64,000 nt of DNA from Kappaphycus alvarezii (Eukaryota; Rhodophyta; Florideophyceae; Gigartinales; Solieriaceae): NCBI GenBank assembly GCA_002205965.3, contig NADL03000018.1:744001-808000 (forward strand), read 5' to 3'. Positions 13,384 to 25,299 of the stretch are shown here, piece by piece. How positions within the stretch are numbered: the stretch's first letter is position 1; each line of letters opens with the position of its first letter. The notes beneath the pieces are model-generated. The model did no database searches, was not told where the DNA came from, and saw nothing but the letters and a program-made list of their open reading frames with translations. The position numbers and the translations under genes were made by a program.

Positions 13384-16368
13384 GTAAGTCGATATCAGTT
13401 GACATGTAATGGGACTGAATTCATATCCATGGGAAATGTGATGAATTCTCCAGTTGCAACATGGGATGGTTTCAAGTTCTATTTTTCTCTAAACTTTATA
13501 GAATTTCGTATGGTGTAAGTCCGTGCCGACTTCAAAATCATTTTATTCAAGGGATCAAGTTGAGGTTGTGAAATGCAAACCTCAGTTTTAATGTCTGGAA
13601 ATGGCTAAACTCGCCGTTCAATGTGTATTACAATGCTGTACTGTGGCTTTCCGTGTCAGTGGGTTTACCGCTTTTCAGTAGTAGCATGCCTACTTACTTG
13701 GTGTGGTCTGATACCACTTGTACACGTGGAGTATCCACTGTAATCTGTGCCTGGTGGACAGTGTCCACGTCCCACGACAAGCTGCACCCAATCCTATTTT
13801 TAGTATGGTTTTGGTTCCAGCCAATCAGAGGCTCGTGCACGCTAACCTCGCATGTTTTATTCCTTTATTAGTTTTTCCGTTACTAGCCTAGGAGTAGTAC
13901 TTCTACTTAGTCTACCCTACCTAGCAACCCCCCTTTCGTAAAACAACAAACAAGGCACAAAGGTTCTCTACACCCCTTCCCTCGTCCCAAGGCTCGAAGA
14001 TGGGCTTATTGTAGCAGACACCTGCCTCGCTAGCCACTACTCTCGCGGACTCCCGCATTCAACTATTTTTTGGCCCTTCGATATCATCCTTAAGCCTCAC
14101 CAACCTACCTACCTTCACTTGTGGTTTTCAAATGTGCTCCGAGAAAGCAGTCCCGAACGTCGGGTATCAAGCCGACAACGGATTAGCGGATATCCGTGCA
14201 ACGGTATTGCACCACATAAAGAAGTTCAAAAGTTTTTTTAGTCAACCATTTATCGATTTTTTTGTAGTTTTGGCTTTTCAATGAGGGTAAATGGAGTAAA
14301 AACCTCTTAAATATCTGGTATTTTGCTGCACTTATTTGATAGAAGCGATTTATTTGTATCCTAATACAATCCAGTATTTCCTTTTTAACATTGAAGAGCG
14401 ACAATTTCATTTGGAGATAGTCTTGGAGGCCTTTTTACTCAGTTTCTAATTCATGTGCTTTTCTGGTGGTATTTTTTTGTACGTGATCGTATCTACGTAA
14501 GTAACCCGGATTCCTATATCTAAAGTGGAGGTAATAATTCTTTTTCTGGCGTTTTCAGTTTTACTTACCATCAATGTAGTGTGGATAGCTGCATTAGCGT
14601 AATTTAGATGCTTTCAGTCTACAACTTAAGCAATGGGTGCAAGCGCCCAAAGATTCCAGTCTTACTCGTTACGAAATTTGAATCTAGAATGGTTTCAACA
14701 TAATAAATACCTGCTCGTGATGAATACTGTGTTCTGAAATTTATTAGGACGTCGATTTTCAAGTTCGTGTAAACCTCACTCTGAATCATACCTCTAGAGA
14801 TCAAATAAATAATTTTCACTGGACTGTAAAGGAGTGGTAGCAACCATTCAAATCGATGTCAGATTGCGTTAGCATATTTTTTGGGGATAATATTTTTTAA
14901 AATTAGTTTACAATGACAACAATTTGAAGTGAATTGGGTATGGAGAGTAGGGTTTCAACTGGTATTGGATGTAAGGAAAATCTTGGAATTTTAGCGTCCT
15001 GCTTGCTCTGGTGTTGTTAACAAAAACCAGAGCTTATCTTTTACTGTAGCAACATCTTGAACAGTAATGGACAGTGGATTTCAAACGTTCCAAAATATCT
15101 CTACGGAATAAATATGTACCAAAAAAACACGAAGTGAGCCATCTTTATTTCTATGAAAAATACGTCTGCAGCATAATTCATTTTATTCATTTACTTTTAG
15201 AAATTAAATCTATACATTGTGTGTACCAGTAGGGGATATTTCATCAAAACAAACCCTTACAAACCCTAATCTTGTAGTATCTTTAGAACTGTGTACTCTA
15301 TAACTCATTACATAATAGTCTTTTCTTTATTACATAGACATATATTATCGGCCAGACTAGACATAGGCTATGGTTTCATAAATATTTTTAAATTATTGCC
15401 ACAGCCTCTCTTAGAGCTGAGAAAATAAAAAAGAAACAGTAACTATTCAACCAGACTCAATCAGAAAATAATAAATGTTGTTTTTGAGATTCCCCGGGCT
15501 TAACTCTTTTTCTTCTTGGGATTAGAAGTGCCATTTTTGCACATAAGAAATTTTAAAGATCTGTTCATAATTCGTTTTTTCGTTTCTTTGAAAATTCCTG
15601 CACCATATGTGCAGGAATAAAGGTTGAATTTTCCTTTACTTTTTCCTGCGCAGAGAGTTAATTTTGTCTCCGTCGCGTATTCAGAAAGATAATACAGCAA
15701 TATTTATGATATTTACGAGCAATTTGCAAAGGCTTTCATTCAGATACTTGATCTTATTGCGAACACTTTTCAAAAAGAAAAACATCCAAGTAAAATCACG
15801 CTTGATCGAACCAAAGTACTCACGTCATTAGTTAAAAACTTTCTTGATGCTGTATCGGTCTTTCGCTACCTAAACCAGGACCTCCGGTCACTCGTATTTC
15901 TGGATCCCCCTTAAATATTAATCAACTGTATAATATTTATCGATAAATTGTCGATGCAGTAAACTTGAAGTTTAAAAATACACTGGTTGACTCTTTCTTA
16001 TCCGAATCAATAATAATACTATTAAAAGATGTAAAATTACTCAGAAAACAATTAGTAAACTGAACAAAACCTTTTTATATTACATGAAGGACTACATGTA
16101 ACACAACCTAGGTCCAAATAGAATGAGTTTAGATATGACTGTTTTACTTCCAAGAGTAAAACACCCAAACGTTCCCCCGATATGACTCATATATTAAGAG
16201 TGTAAAATATTATTTCCATGAATGTTTGATAATCTCGTAATTTCAGGAATAGAAACAGTGTTAATTCAATTATTGGGCTTCCATGTTCGTTCTTTTCGCT
16301 CAAAAACTGAAAGAGTGACACTAACATTGTCCCACGAGCGCTAAATTTCGATCTTAAAAAGGTGTAAA
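13384..16368. other. Mostly AT-rich DNA with a GC-richer island at 13.6-14.2 kb
   Basis: The 13.62-14.20 kb part is richer in GC and pyrimidine runs than its surroundings and carries a CCAATCAG box near 13820, but no downstream coding region follows. It contains a 82-codon plus frame (13623-13871) without family resemblance. The rest is AT-rich with scattered short minus-strand frames (14183-14410, 14619-14843, 15500-15700). A short sequence at 16147-16180 recurs at 61718-61750. Confidence 0.4.
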
Positions 16369-16707
16369 ATGCAATACAGTAAAATTACTAAATGGCTGTG
16401 TCTACAGTCTGAATTATCCTGGAACACTATCCGGACCCATCCTGATTCGTTGCAGCAATGTAAGAATAAAAAGTACACAAGCAAAAAAAAACTAAATCCA
16501 ATTTTGCAATACGAGTTGTTACTGCTGGAAGCTGTCAAGAACCACAAGATATTCGGAAAACTATTTCGATCATACCGCTATATCAAGAGTTGCAGTATGA
16601 AAATAATTGACATAGCCTCGAAACGAGGATTTCCGTACAGGATGTTCCTCAAGGAATGTGCTCATCACCTTGACTTTTCTAGTAAACAACTTGCTGTAAT
16701 TATTTAA
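16369..16707 (+). CDS. Unassigned 112-codon ORF
   Basis: This ATG-initiated frame is the longest uninterrupted one in the first 20 kb. The product is basic and helix-prone, with a lysine run (KNKKYTSKKKL) near residue 36. A more regular segment from about residue 45 contains YELLLLEAVKNHKIFGKLF and ends FLKECAHHLDFSSKQLAVII. I recognise no family, signal peptide or membrane segment. The strand-opposite frame at 16341-16547 overlaps it and is probably a shadow. It might be a single exon, since a TTTCAG lies just upstream near 16246 and another just after the stop. It may equally be chance, and function is unknown. Confidence 0.3.
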   Translation: MQYSKITKWLCLQSELSWNTIRTHPDSLQQCKNKKYTSKKKLNPILQYELLLLEAVKNHKIFGKLFRSYRYIKSCSMKIIDIASKRGFPYRMFLKECAHHLDFSSKQLAVII

Positions 16708-18544
16708 ACATGCACTTGGATTTCAGGAAGACTGAGGAACGAGAAATAGACTGACCAAACTACCATATTAATGGTTGGCAGTCTAGTGAAAAGGGTGATT
16801 GATGTAGATATAAATCTATAAGAGAAATAAAACTGTTATATCAAAGATTACCATGGTGCTCACTATTCAAGGAGTCGCCAAGTACGAACTGGAAATGATT
16901 GTAAGCATTTTTCATGTTGAAGTACAACTCTAGATAAATCGCATTAGTGACATCGGACTACATGGACCAACCCCGCCATCCTTTTGTGCATTAAGCTTGG
17001 CTATAGTATCGCACAGAAAAACAAATTACTTTTTGTACATGAAGACGCTAAGCAGTTTGTCGATTTGCATCAATGAGTTACCTAGCACAATATCCAAAGC
17101 AAAATGCAGCTCCTTTCATGAGTACGTTTTTTGTCTGTCTTCAAGGAATGCAAGCCCTATATATGAGCACCCGTCGTCTGCTTGAGTAGTATTTCTTCAA
17201 CGATACTTCTGCACAGCTGAGTGCTTTGTTTAATACTCGTAAAGAATTCCTCGCACATAAGAAATACAATGTATCTGCAATGAATTCTTAAAGCTTTTTT
17301 TGAGATATCATCCCAACTCTGGCTGAAGAATTTTTAAAGAGTTTTCTGCTTTATCCGAGGTTGCGTTTGCTCCTTTGCTGGTTCCTCATTCTTACTGACG
17401 ATAGGACGGGTGAGTTGGCAGCTAAAACGCCCGTTGAATTGTACGTAATTGCCGCAGCATAAGTTGATTATAATAATGGCATCATGCCAGGACAAGAGGA
17501 TTGTGTTTACTACTAGACTACGGAGGGTTGAAAACCGCGGGAGCATTAAGGTGGGCGTTCAGTCTGATGTTTTAAGTTACATTCTAAATCTTCTCATTGC
17601 TGCTGATAATTTCAGAGGGCTCAGTTGTACTCAACTGTACCGCTTAAAACTTGAAAAACGTCAAGAGGTCCGAATATTGTTCATTGCTCCGCGGCGCTAC
17701 TTGATTGCGCATTTTTTGTTATACGAGCTGTGAGGTAAACAAAATGTAAACAGTATCGTGGCGTACGAGAAACACCAGTTGTTCGAGAGAGCTTACGCTG
17801 GTGAAAGAAGCAGAGAGATTTCTCGCTGGCGTTGCGCAATTTCGGGATTGTATCCTCATTAACGTTTCAAGGACTTCGCAAAAGCACAAAACTGTGGAGT
17901 TTCAAAAAATTTAAGAAGATTTAAATGAACAGCAATTGGTAGTAAGCAGCCGTCTAGTTTCTCAACCATTCAGGACCATTCTTGGAATTTAAATTCTGAC
18001 GCGTCTCAGAATTCAATGTGATATCAAAACTCACATTTTTGGTGTCATGACTGGCTTACTATGTTGAGTAAGTACTTGAACAAAAATAGCGAGAGCCGCA
18101 GATCGGCAACAGCCGCTTTAGTAGTATTATGAGAATTCCAGTAGTACAAGTGGTATGGAAAATCTGGTAGTCCAACCTACTATATCTTTCAAATCTTAAA
18201 GCACCCTACATTCCCGTGGTAGTGCGATTAGTATGAAAATTCTAGGACTATTGAAGTGGAACCGTGACAAGGACTAGTAGGGGCGCGTTTACAGTATCAA
18301 TGCCGTTCGAGAGCATACGGTGCGTAGTGATCTGGAAACAAACATACTTTTCCTTGAACCTTCCATAGGAATCTTCCTTTGCAAGGTACACGAATGAGAG
18401 CTCAAGTAATCAGAGGATTTTGATACAACAAGATATGGCAAGAAGCGTTCATTCTCGACTTCAATGGCCAATCTGAGGGGTTTAAATTTTCTTGCAGTAT
18501 GCAAGAGGCAGTTTTGGTAAATCTACGAAGAGAATATGACATTT
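16708..18544. other. No gene recognised
   Basis: Plus-strand frames at 16997-17185 and 17449-17733 and minus frames at 17334-17546 and 18289-18504 overlap one another or lack ATG starts. None resembles a known protein. Composition rises in GC toward 17.4-18.5 kb, where transposon debris begins. Confidence 0.35.
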
Positions 18545-18900
18545 ACTCATTCAGTATCAGGGGTAGGTGGGGTTGGTGTGGTTGGTTTGCTGCGAGTGAT
18601 GCAAAGGTTGGGAGTCCTAGGAATTTGCATTCAAACCATGATTCAGAATCTGTAGTGCAATACGAATAACAGAGCTTTCTACCAACGAAAAAGTAGCGAG
18701 TAGCTCAATCAACAAGCAAGCCGCTTTGAAGGTGCTATGAATGCGGCGTGTCCTTTTCGGAGAATGGCCCTCAATCTAAAGCATTGGTCCAGGGCTCGAC
18801 TGAACCCCGATCGTGCCAATTTCTTGATCGTGGAGAAAGCATCGGGGTGCCATCCTCCGAGCGTGGAGATAGGAAACTCATTCAATATCTAAACAACAGA
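18545..18900 (-). mobile_element. LINE (RLE-type) 3' tail, copy 1
   Basis: On the minus strand, 18790-18890 reads FPISTLGGWHPDAFSTIKKL, the counterpart of the STLGGWHPAAFSFVKELA stretch in the intact copy at 62.3-63.1 kb. It is followed by a degenerate end (KAACLLIELLATFS, about 18690-18730) matching the terminal SNATCLLAGLPSTF. Downstream on the minus strand, 18545-18665 matches the 3' untranslated sequence seen in the copies at 20.0, 45.6 and 49.1 kb (CAAATTCCTAGGACTCCCAA and a following CACTCGCAG). It is 5'-truncated, as LINE insertions usually are, and carries frame breaks. Confidence 0.75.
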
Positions 18901-20009
18901 TTTTTCCTTGTTGACAACATCATACACTTATCTTCATTCAGAACTTCTTGCACAAGGGCTCACCACTGTACAAAATATTGCTTCCTGTACATCAATTCAA
19001 TGAAACCCTTGACGACCACCCTGCTCTAAAGTAAAATGAATTTCTCTTAACATGCAATTTAAAAATACGGGACATCTATCCTCACTCTATGCCGAGCAGG
19101 GAGTCTCCTCCAATGTGGGCTTTCTGTTATCTGGTTTCCCCACATCTCTTTAGATAGAATGAAGACGTCTGCCATGCTCTCTGTTCCACAACGCCAATCT
19201 TAAAATCTCCCCTGTTTCCAGCCCTTCGAATTCCCCGGATTAGGATCAATCATATCGCAGTGCTCAACAATTTGCAAAAGATTGGTCGAACGCATACCAG
19301 GTCAATGCAAAGTTGCGACTACAGCATATTCCACATCGTAACATTACATGCCTGAACTGCTTAACACTAGTATAGTCTAGCATCAAACTCTAAAACCATG
19401 GTACTTTTCTCTCTTTCATCTTAAATACGCAGGCTTTCACGATACCTTGAGGGCAGACCTGCCTCGCTTGAGTGGTTCCAAGCCAAGTGCCACATTTTTA
19501 ATTTTACAATCGCGACTCGGTAGGCTAACTTGTTTGTTAGACAACGCCCACTTTAAAACTCCACGCCTTCCAGCAAACTCACCCTGTTCTCAACCTTCCG
19601 AGTGGCTACAGCAAGCACAACCCAATTTTCCACCTTGAAGCTCCCCCGGCTCTAAGCTCTCCAAAGTCTTGCAGTAAACACACATTCTATCCTCCCTTTT
19701 TTTTGTAATATTTGACCGGAACATATTCTGCTGCAATTTTCGTTGAAGAATTTTGGGGCAGGAAATATTCAGCAGCGAGTCCAGCCCACACGTCAGATTT
19801 GCCAACGATTATAATGCAAGGAAGGATGAAAGAGAATACTGCTTAATTTGAACAATTTATAAGCCCCGACCCCGCTGAGAGTTTACGATCCAGATAGATC
19901 CGAGGCAAAATGAGTACTCAAATGAGTACTCTGAACACCGTGGCCAGCCATTGGAACCATTCTTTAATTAAAACCAGTATACGCAGGTTTGAGTCAGACC
20001 AAAGTTGCA
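18901..20009. other. Transposon-like debris with a weak internal duplication
   Basis: Around 19130-19230 and 19510-19600 two stretches align loosely (ACAACGCC followed by TTAAAA and CTCC, then TTCCAGC), suggesting two degenerate copies of one sequence. The frames at 19447-19638 (plus) and 19590-19805 (minus) cross this and show no domain I know. The block is GC-richer than the first 17 kb and is probably part of older insertions. Confidence 0.35.
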
Positions 20010-20380
20010 TAGATTCGGCCTCTCGAAAGGGGGTGAGTGGGGTCGGTGTAGTGCGAGTTGTGATAAGTTTGAGAGTTCTATGGATTTGCGTTCAGAATAT
20101 GATTAAGGATCTAGAGTTCGAATAATGGTGCATTTCTACGAGCGGAAAGTAGCTGGAAGCGCATTCAACATGCAAGCCGCGTTGGAGGTTAACATCAACG
20201 CGACGTGTCGTTGGCCCTCGCCCTAGAGTATTGGTTCAGGGCTCGCTGGCTACCAATTGCATCACCTCCTTGATCGCGGAGAACGCATCGGGATGCCATC
20301 CTCCAAGCGTGACGATACCGTAGGAACATGTTCGTCCATGTTCCTACCAGGTAACCAGGCTATCGCAATGAATGCGCATA
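20010..20380 (-). mobile_element. LINE (RLE-type) 3' tail, copy 2
   Basis: The minus strand encodes a degraded LPGRN...TLGG block at about 20310-20370. It then encodes a close match to the family's last residues, QRHVALMLTSNAACMLNALP, ending in a stop at 20136-20138. Beyond the stop, 20010-20130 aligns with the 3' untranslated sequence of copies 1, 4 and 6. One or more frame shifts separate the blocks. The similarity to copy 1 is obvious directly at DNA level (GGGATGCCATCCTCCAAGCG here, GGGTGCCATCCTCCGAGCG there). Confidence 0.8.
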
Positions 20381-21012
20381 TTCGAAATCATAGATTCGAC
20401 CATTATTGCTGCAGCTAGAGTAATTTTGGCTCTGTTGCACTGCAAGGGTTCAGCAAACAATTTTGAGGCCGTCTTTCCCTCGTTGACCACTGCCTTCGAT
20501 TTTTATAGCTCCGCCGGTCCAAGCGCTGAGCACGGTCTCTCCCAATTTGACAGACACCTTGCCCTTCATAGGGGTGTTAAGTCTTGCCACGGAGCGCGAC
20601 CGCCTTTTCATAGGGGAAAGGTGTGGGGTGGTTGAATTTCGGGAGATATCTTGGCTGTTATCCGGCATCGTGTGTGTTTAACAGTGATTACTTCTTGAAT
20701 AAGGGACTGCTATCGTTATTAACCGGATTTAGCTGAACCGCTTGTCGCCGGATTATTACTTCCCCTTCAGAGCGCAATCGAGCACCACTTCCTCCCCTTT
20801 GGAGAAAGAGGGGGTTTCTTTATTGAGATGCATGGATTGGCTTCCTCCCCTTAATGTCGCTCTTACTCCTTTTGTCCCTGTTTCGCCCGAATACCAATCG
20901 GACTCCCTGCACCAGGTTACAGGGGTGGGAATTCGGGGTGTTTTTAATCCATGAAAAATGAGGTCAGCTGTTCCCTGAGGGATGTCGTGATATGGGGGAA
21001 GCCATCAAAACG
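20381..21012. other. No gene recognised; GC-rich spacer between LINE tails
   Basis: A plus frame at 20742-20954 and opposing frames at 20372-20668 occupy GC-rich DNA with runs of C-rich and G-rich motifs (CCTCCCCTTTGGAG, GGGAATTCGGGG). They show no domain. This may be the 3' flank or an untranslated part of the LINE copy to its right, whose stop lies at 21013. Confidence 0.35.
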
Positions 21013-21555
21013 CTAGAAAAATGACTGGAGGCCAGCGAACAGGCACACCGCATTGGATATCGCTGCCACCGCGGCATGACGTTACGATAAGACTTGTTTG
21101 ACCTTTGCCTAGGTCCCCCTTGCCCTCGTAGCGATGTTGCGTGCGACGTCGGTTAGAAAAGCGTGAGCGTCCGGGTGCCATTCTCCGAGGGTAGAAATAG
21201 GGACGGGGACTAGCCTACTTCTGGCGGAAGGCGCGATGAAGGATTCGCACCTTCTGTGTTTCACCGTTCTTGCTCGGTTGAGTGATGTGAGCGGTTGAAA
21301 GTCCTTACTCTCCCGTTCGAGGGCGCTAGAGGGTTGACTAAGGTGACAACGAAGGAATCTATTCCGCCAGTGCGTCCCATTGCACGAATATCAGATCTGG
21401 TGCGGTAGAGTCCTACCCGCGGCTCGACGACTGGATGTCACGCAGCATCACCGAGAACGCTCGCCAGGGTACAGGGTACAGTTTATCGAAAAAATCCACG
21501 ATGATGCGTCTTGCGCGCATATCACAGCATACTGTAGCCCTTGCCCCTGCACCGT
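21013..21555 (-). mobile_element. LINE (RLE-type) C-terminal domain remnant, copy 3, abutting the Gypsy element
   Basis: The minus strand shows the restriction-like-endonuclease signature in pieces. At about 21345-21470 there is VVEPRVGLYRTRSDIRAMGR, matching the family's FIEP...RTRPDIRAMG. At about 21270-21350 there is FVVTLVNPLAPSNGRVRTFN, at about 21150-21200 STLGEWHPDA, and at 21016-21070 a final AISNAVCLFAGLQS with a stop at 21013-21015. Several frame changes lie between blocks. Similarity fades toward 21555, where the Gypsy LTR begins. I could not find its continuation beyond the other LTR, so the copy was probably already 5'-truncated near this point. Confidence 0.8.
21551..21555. repeat. 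Gypsy target-site duplication, left (ACCGT)
   Basis: ACCGT directly precedes the 5' LTR and is repeated at 26916-26920 directly after the 3' LTR. Five-base duplications are usual for Gypsy-class integration, so both element ends are fixed precisely. Confidence 0.85.
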
Positions 21556-21853
21556 TGTAGCAAGGGATTGCTGCATCGAGATTCGGAACCCGCATGCTTC
21601 ATGCCAAATAACCAAACTGGTGATATTTTGACAGTCATCCACCATATCAAATGATAATTAGGTTGTGCCTCTCGCAACGTGTTGCATTACGGTGACTCTC
21701 GATGATTTGAGAGTAGTTGAAAAAATCTCGTACGTGCGAGAGAGAGGCATTGAAGGTAGTATAAATAGTTGACTTTCACAGACGATATCAAAAAATAAAA
21801 GAATCATCGGTCTACAACGCAACAAAAACGCGCAAAGCTCTCAGCTTCGCACA
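21556..21853 (+). repeat. Gypsy 5' LTR (298 bp)
   Basis: Begins TGTAGCAAGGGATTG and ends AGCTTCGCACA. It aligns over its whole length with 26616-26915. AGTATAAATAG near 21759-21769 is a good TATA box, and AATAAAAG near 21795 could serve as the polyadenylation signal, giving a compact U3-R-U5. Differences from the 3' copy are scattered substitutions plus a few small indels, about 90% identity by eye. Confidence 0.95.
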
Positions 21854-22009
21854 GTGATCACTTCGCATTGAAGTTGAAGTACAGTGCTGTCATCTGGGCT
21901 GTATCGTTGCCCAATCCGGTCATGACAGTACCGAATAACTAGCTGGACTGGAGCATATTCCGATCCAGTCTTCGCCGCCTACGTTCGTGTCTACGTCCGT
22001 TGACCATCT

Positions 22010-22830
22010 CGTTTGGTCAACCCAGATGCCGAGTCAATCCGTACCTTTTTACGCCAATATGAACACTACAAGAAAGAAGTATCAGCTCGTGCCCGTCAAC
22101 TAACAGCAGAGAATTCTACACCAATCGAGCCCATACGGCAGTTAATTTGAAATTCTGCGTAGACCCCGAATGGCTAGAGTCTTGTGTAGACCTTGGCCTT
22201 ATTCCCAATGCTACTGATGTTGCAAGTTTATCTGATGAGACTCTGTGTGAGTACCTACAAGGTAAAGCAGAGGAAAGTAAGCAGAACATTACGTATCTAC
22301 CCTAGATGCCATCATTGGCAAGGAGCTCAATATGTCTATGGCAGATCGTTCTGCAAAATCTAGAATGGAACCCTTTTCGTTTCGTATATGTCCATTTTAC
22401 GCGTAATGGACTAAAGCTGGATCGTCAAGGACAACCAGAGTACTGCTGTATCACATGTTCTGTCCGCTATAAACCGAAATCATTACGTGAAAGGCTTGAG
22501 TCCGATCTGGATTTCGCCTATGCAGAGTTAAAAAGGACTTCAGAGGTTTTATGAACCACGCTATCAAGCTATCGTCGCCTTCGAGCTACTGATACTGGGC
22601 CAAAGAAAGACAACGGAAAAAAGCCCAGGAATAGGGGCATTACAAAAACGGTTCTAGAAGAAACCCAAACAAATGGAAATAACAAGAAACCGGTGAAAAA
22701 CCAGGTGCAGCTTCAGAACATGGCACGCTCCCATCCTGCCCGTTCCAGCATGCGCAAGCGAAGGGATTCGACATTGGATCAAGATTTTCCTGGCGCAAGG
22801 GACGAGAAAAAGCAAACATGAAGGAAGAAA
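22010..22830 (+). pseudogene. Gypsy gag remnant
   Basis: Joined over frames, this encodes a capsid-like protein. An N-terminal helical stretch (FLRQYEHYKKEVSARARQL, about 22040-22100) is followed by PEWLESCVDLGLIPNATDVA (about 22165-22220) and ETLCEYLQGKAEESKQN (about 22240-22290). KPKSLRERLESDLDFAYAEL comes next (about 22470-22530), then a basic tail to about 22830. Gag packages the element RNA in cytoplasmic particles. I see no CCHC zinc knuckle in what remains. Frameshifts near 22130-22165 and 22300-22440 and a stop near 22303 disable it. The block lies downstream of the 5' LTR with an untranslated leader of about 150 bp. Confidence 0.8.
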
Positions 22831-22929
22831 TTGCAGCCCGCCGGAGTAAAAGCAGGACGGCAAGGCAAGTGGATCCGCCGGCCGTATCAAGGATGAAGCT
22901 TTCAGTGAAACTAAACTCGATTCTCCTTC

Positions 22930-23584
22930 ATACTACATTAACGTCTCAGATGGCATGGCATCAATGGAGACCTCGGGACGCTGTGACGACGGCAGTGCGA
23001 CAGTTTAGTGTCGCCTAAGCTAGCTGAACGAGCTGCACTCATCGGAATAGGGAAAGTGCGTAAGATTAAACCATTACGTCCTAAGTTTGCCATCCAGAAA
23101 GAAGAAAAAAGCAGTAGTATTCGAATGTTCGAGGATTTCGACCTCTCCTCGAACCATACTACAGCTTTCTGCTAGGCAATTGGCGCTTGCCAACATAACG
23201 TACCTCGTTGTTGATGATGATCTGGCCTGCGAGGAATTACTTATAGGTCGCTCTATCCTACAACATCTGAGAGTAGATACCACAACATTGCTGGAAAGAA
23301 ACAGATCCCTGTTAGATGGGGCCGACTGCTCCCATGCCGGAAATCAGACTGCCTCTGGCGATGAGAGTTACGTGAATCGAGTTATGATAGGAAGATTGAA
23401 TCGTATGTCTGAGGATTCAGATGAAACAAGACAAAACACCGCGCGGCAAACCGTCAAGTACCTCAAGGCTCGTTTGGAAACAGACCCGTTTCCGGATCCC
23501 TCCCTGCTGTATATAGTTGATTCAGAGCAACATGGAGACATTCAAGCAGCCATAGCTGAAATGTTGCAGGTCGCAGAAAAGTAG
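22930..23584 (+). pseudogene. Gypsy aspartic protease-like segment
   Basis: About 22975-23150 encodes CDDGSATVLVSPKLAERAAL and a following basic strand. After a frame change at about 23150 the frame 23087-23584 continues with QLSARQLALANITYLVVDDD, then ACEELLIGRSILQHLRVD, the flap and C-terminal ILIGRPxL-type motif of retropepsins. The catalytic triplet is DDG instead of DTG/DSG, as I recall for many oomycete Gypsy proteases. The enzyme would cut the Gag-Pol precursor. The last 80 codons (to the stop at 23582) are a linker before the reverse transcriptase. Confidence 0.75.
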
Positions 23585-23623
23585 ACGTTATCTGGTGACC
23601 ATTTATCTAGACTTCACAAAATA

Positions 23624-24237
23624 GTGAAACAGCACTGTAACGTGTTCAGGACGTCTCTATTATCTGGCCCAGCTGTCAAAGTGACTTCGTTGATTATTAA
23701 GCTCACTCCCAACGCAAAACCAATTAAAGTCCGTTTGATTAACTACTCCCGTGCACAGAAAGAGTTCCTGGACAATTTCGTTTCCTCTTTCGTCAGGTGT
23801 GGCATGACATATCCAAACCTGACTTCTCTTGGGCGTCTGCTCCACTCTTAGTTCCCAACCCAGGCCCGGAGAAGTTTCGCTTCACAGTAGACTTGCGACC
23901 AATTAACAAGTACACAGTTTGGCACCAGTTTCCAATGCAGAACCTCGAGGAAGAGATTTCGAAACTCGCAGGCTCGAATTTTTACGCCAGGATCGATTTT
24001 TCGCATGGATATTGGCAGCTACCACTCGCCGAGGAATCCCAACAGAATCAATCATTCATAGCTCTATCTGGAATCTACACACCCACCCGGGTATTACACG
24101 GAACAACCAACGCTGCAACCCATATGCAGTCCTCTCTGGCCAAAATCATCCCCGATGATTTAGCGCAACACTTACTCCGATGGTTGGACGACGTCCTTTT
24201 GCACAGTGATGCAATTAACGGCCTTCTAATACTAATT
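23624..24237 (+). pseudogene. Gypsy reverse transcriptase, fingers and palm
   Basis: Frame 23624-23851 gives the N-terminal fingers, and 23797-24240 carries the palm. The conserved boxes are FRFTVDLRPINKYTV (about residue 25), FYARIDFSHGYWQLPL (about residue 62), TPTRVLHGTTNAATH (about residue 93) and LRWLDDVLLHS (about residue 129). The aspartates in ARIDF and the LDD pair are the polymerase triad, so this domain still holds its catalytic residues. A shift near 23815-23840 splits it and a stop near 24238 ends it. The enzyme copies the element RNA into cDNA. The 23919-24158 plus frame is a shadow. Confidence 0.93.
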
Positions 24238-24258
24238 TAACCGTTTTTTAAAATCTGT

Positions 24259-25080
24259 TTGAATCACTCCCTCCGCCTGCACCCTGCAAAATTTGTTCTG
24301 TTTTCCACCTCTATCCGTTGGTGCGGAAGATTGATTTCATCGGATGGGATCAAGTTCGATCCAAGACGCCTCGACGCTCTTGTTGCAATGGAACCTCCGA
24401 CAAATGGTGCACATTTGCAGCAGTTTCTTTGTGCGCTGCAATGGGTGAAGTCCGGCATACCCAACTTCTCTGACTTGATTGGGCCATTACATAACTTTAT
24501 GCAACACGTTTATGATCTAGGAGGAAAACGGACGTATGTTTCTGTCGCCCAAATTAATCTAGCCACATCTGGGTGGTCAGAAAAAGAACAACTCGCTTTC
24601 GAAGAATGCAAGAAGGCACTCGCAAATCAGGTAAAATTGAGTCACCGTGACGATACACAACGGCTTTCAGTTTATACTGACGCTTTTGACTTCGTTTGGT
24701 CAGTTATATTAACTCAGGTACCACTGGAGGACCTCAAACTAACCCATATGAAGCAAAGGCATAGCCCTTTGGCGTTCTGTTCGGGACGCTTCAACAAGAC
24801 CCAGCTCGGTGGTCTACAATCGAGAAGGATGCTTTCGCTGTTATGGCCACACTGCAGCGAACGCATTGGCTTGTTTCAACACCTCCCGGGTTTGACTTAC
24901 ACACAGACCATATAAACTTAATATTCCTATTCGATCCTCTATCTGTCGTACCAGGTCTCTCTCAATCATCCGTACGAGAAAGTTCTACGTTGGGCAGTCA
25001 GACTGAGCATGTATACATATACCTGTTTTCATATTAAGGGCACAGAAAACGTTTGGGCAGATCTCCTCACTCAATGGACT
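24259..25080 (+). pseudogene. Gypsy reverse transcriptase thumb/connection and RNase H
   Basis: The frame 24259-24915 starts with the connection motif (SIRWCGRLISSDGIKFDPRR), passes through FLCALQWVKSGIPNFSDLI, and enters RNase H at RLSVYTDAFDFVWSVILTQV with the usual YTDAS aspartate. After a frame change near 24820 it continues AVMATLQRTHWLVSTPPGFD and LHTDHINLIFLFDPL to about 24960. A further piece, ENVWADLLTQWT, lies near 25050-25085. The acids of TDA, of the following E (EKDAFAVM region) and of HTDH form the RNase H centre. It degrades the RNA template and is broken by at least two shifts. Confidence 0.9.
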
Positions 25081-25299
25081 ACACCGAGGACAGTAAGTCG
25101 ACTTGTCCGCATCCCCGAACTCACATTTTCATCAGCTAAAGAATTCGAGTGGCCATCTTAAGACGAGATAGCAAACACTCAAGAGACCTCGAACCAGAAA
25201 CGTCCAAGAAATCTGAAACTCGCTAACGAACTTTAGGTTAACCCATGGTCCTATTTAGATACCGGAAAATGCATCCGAGCTACAGTTAATACTATGAAT

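Noticed and set aside
21854-21930. tRNA primer-binding site after the Gypsy 5' LTR
   Set aside because: The first bases after the LTR (GTGATCACTTCGC) do not start with TGG; the nearest TGGGCTGTATCG is over 40 bp away, so none is claimed.
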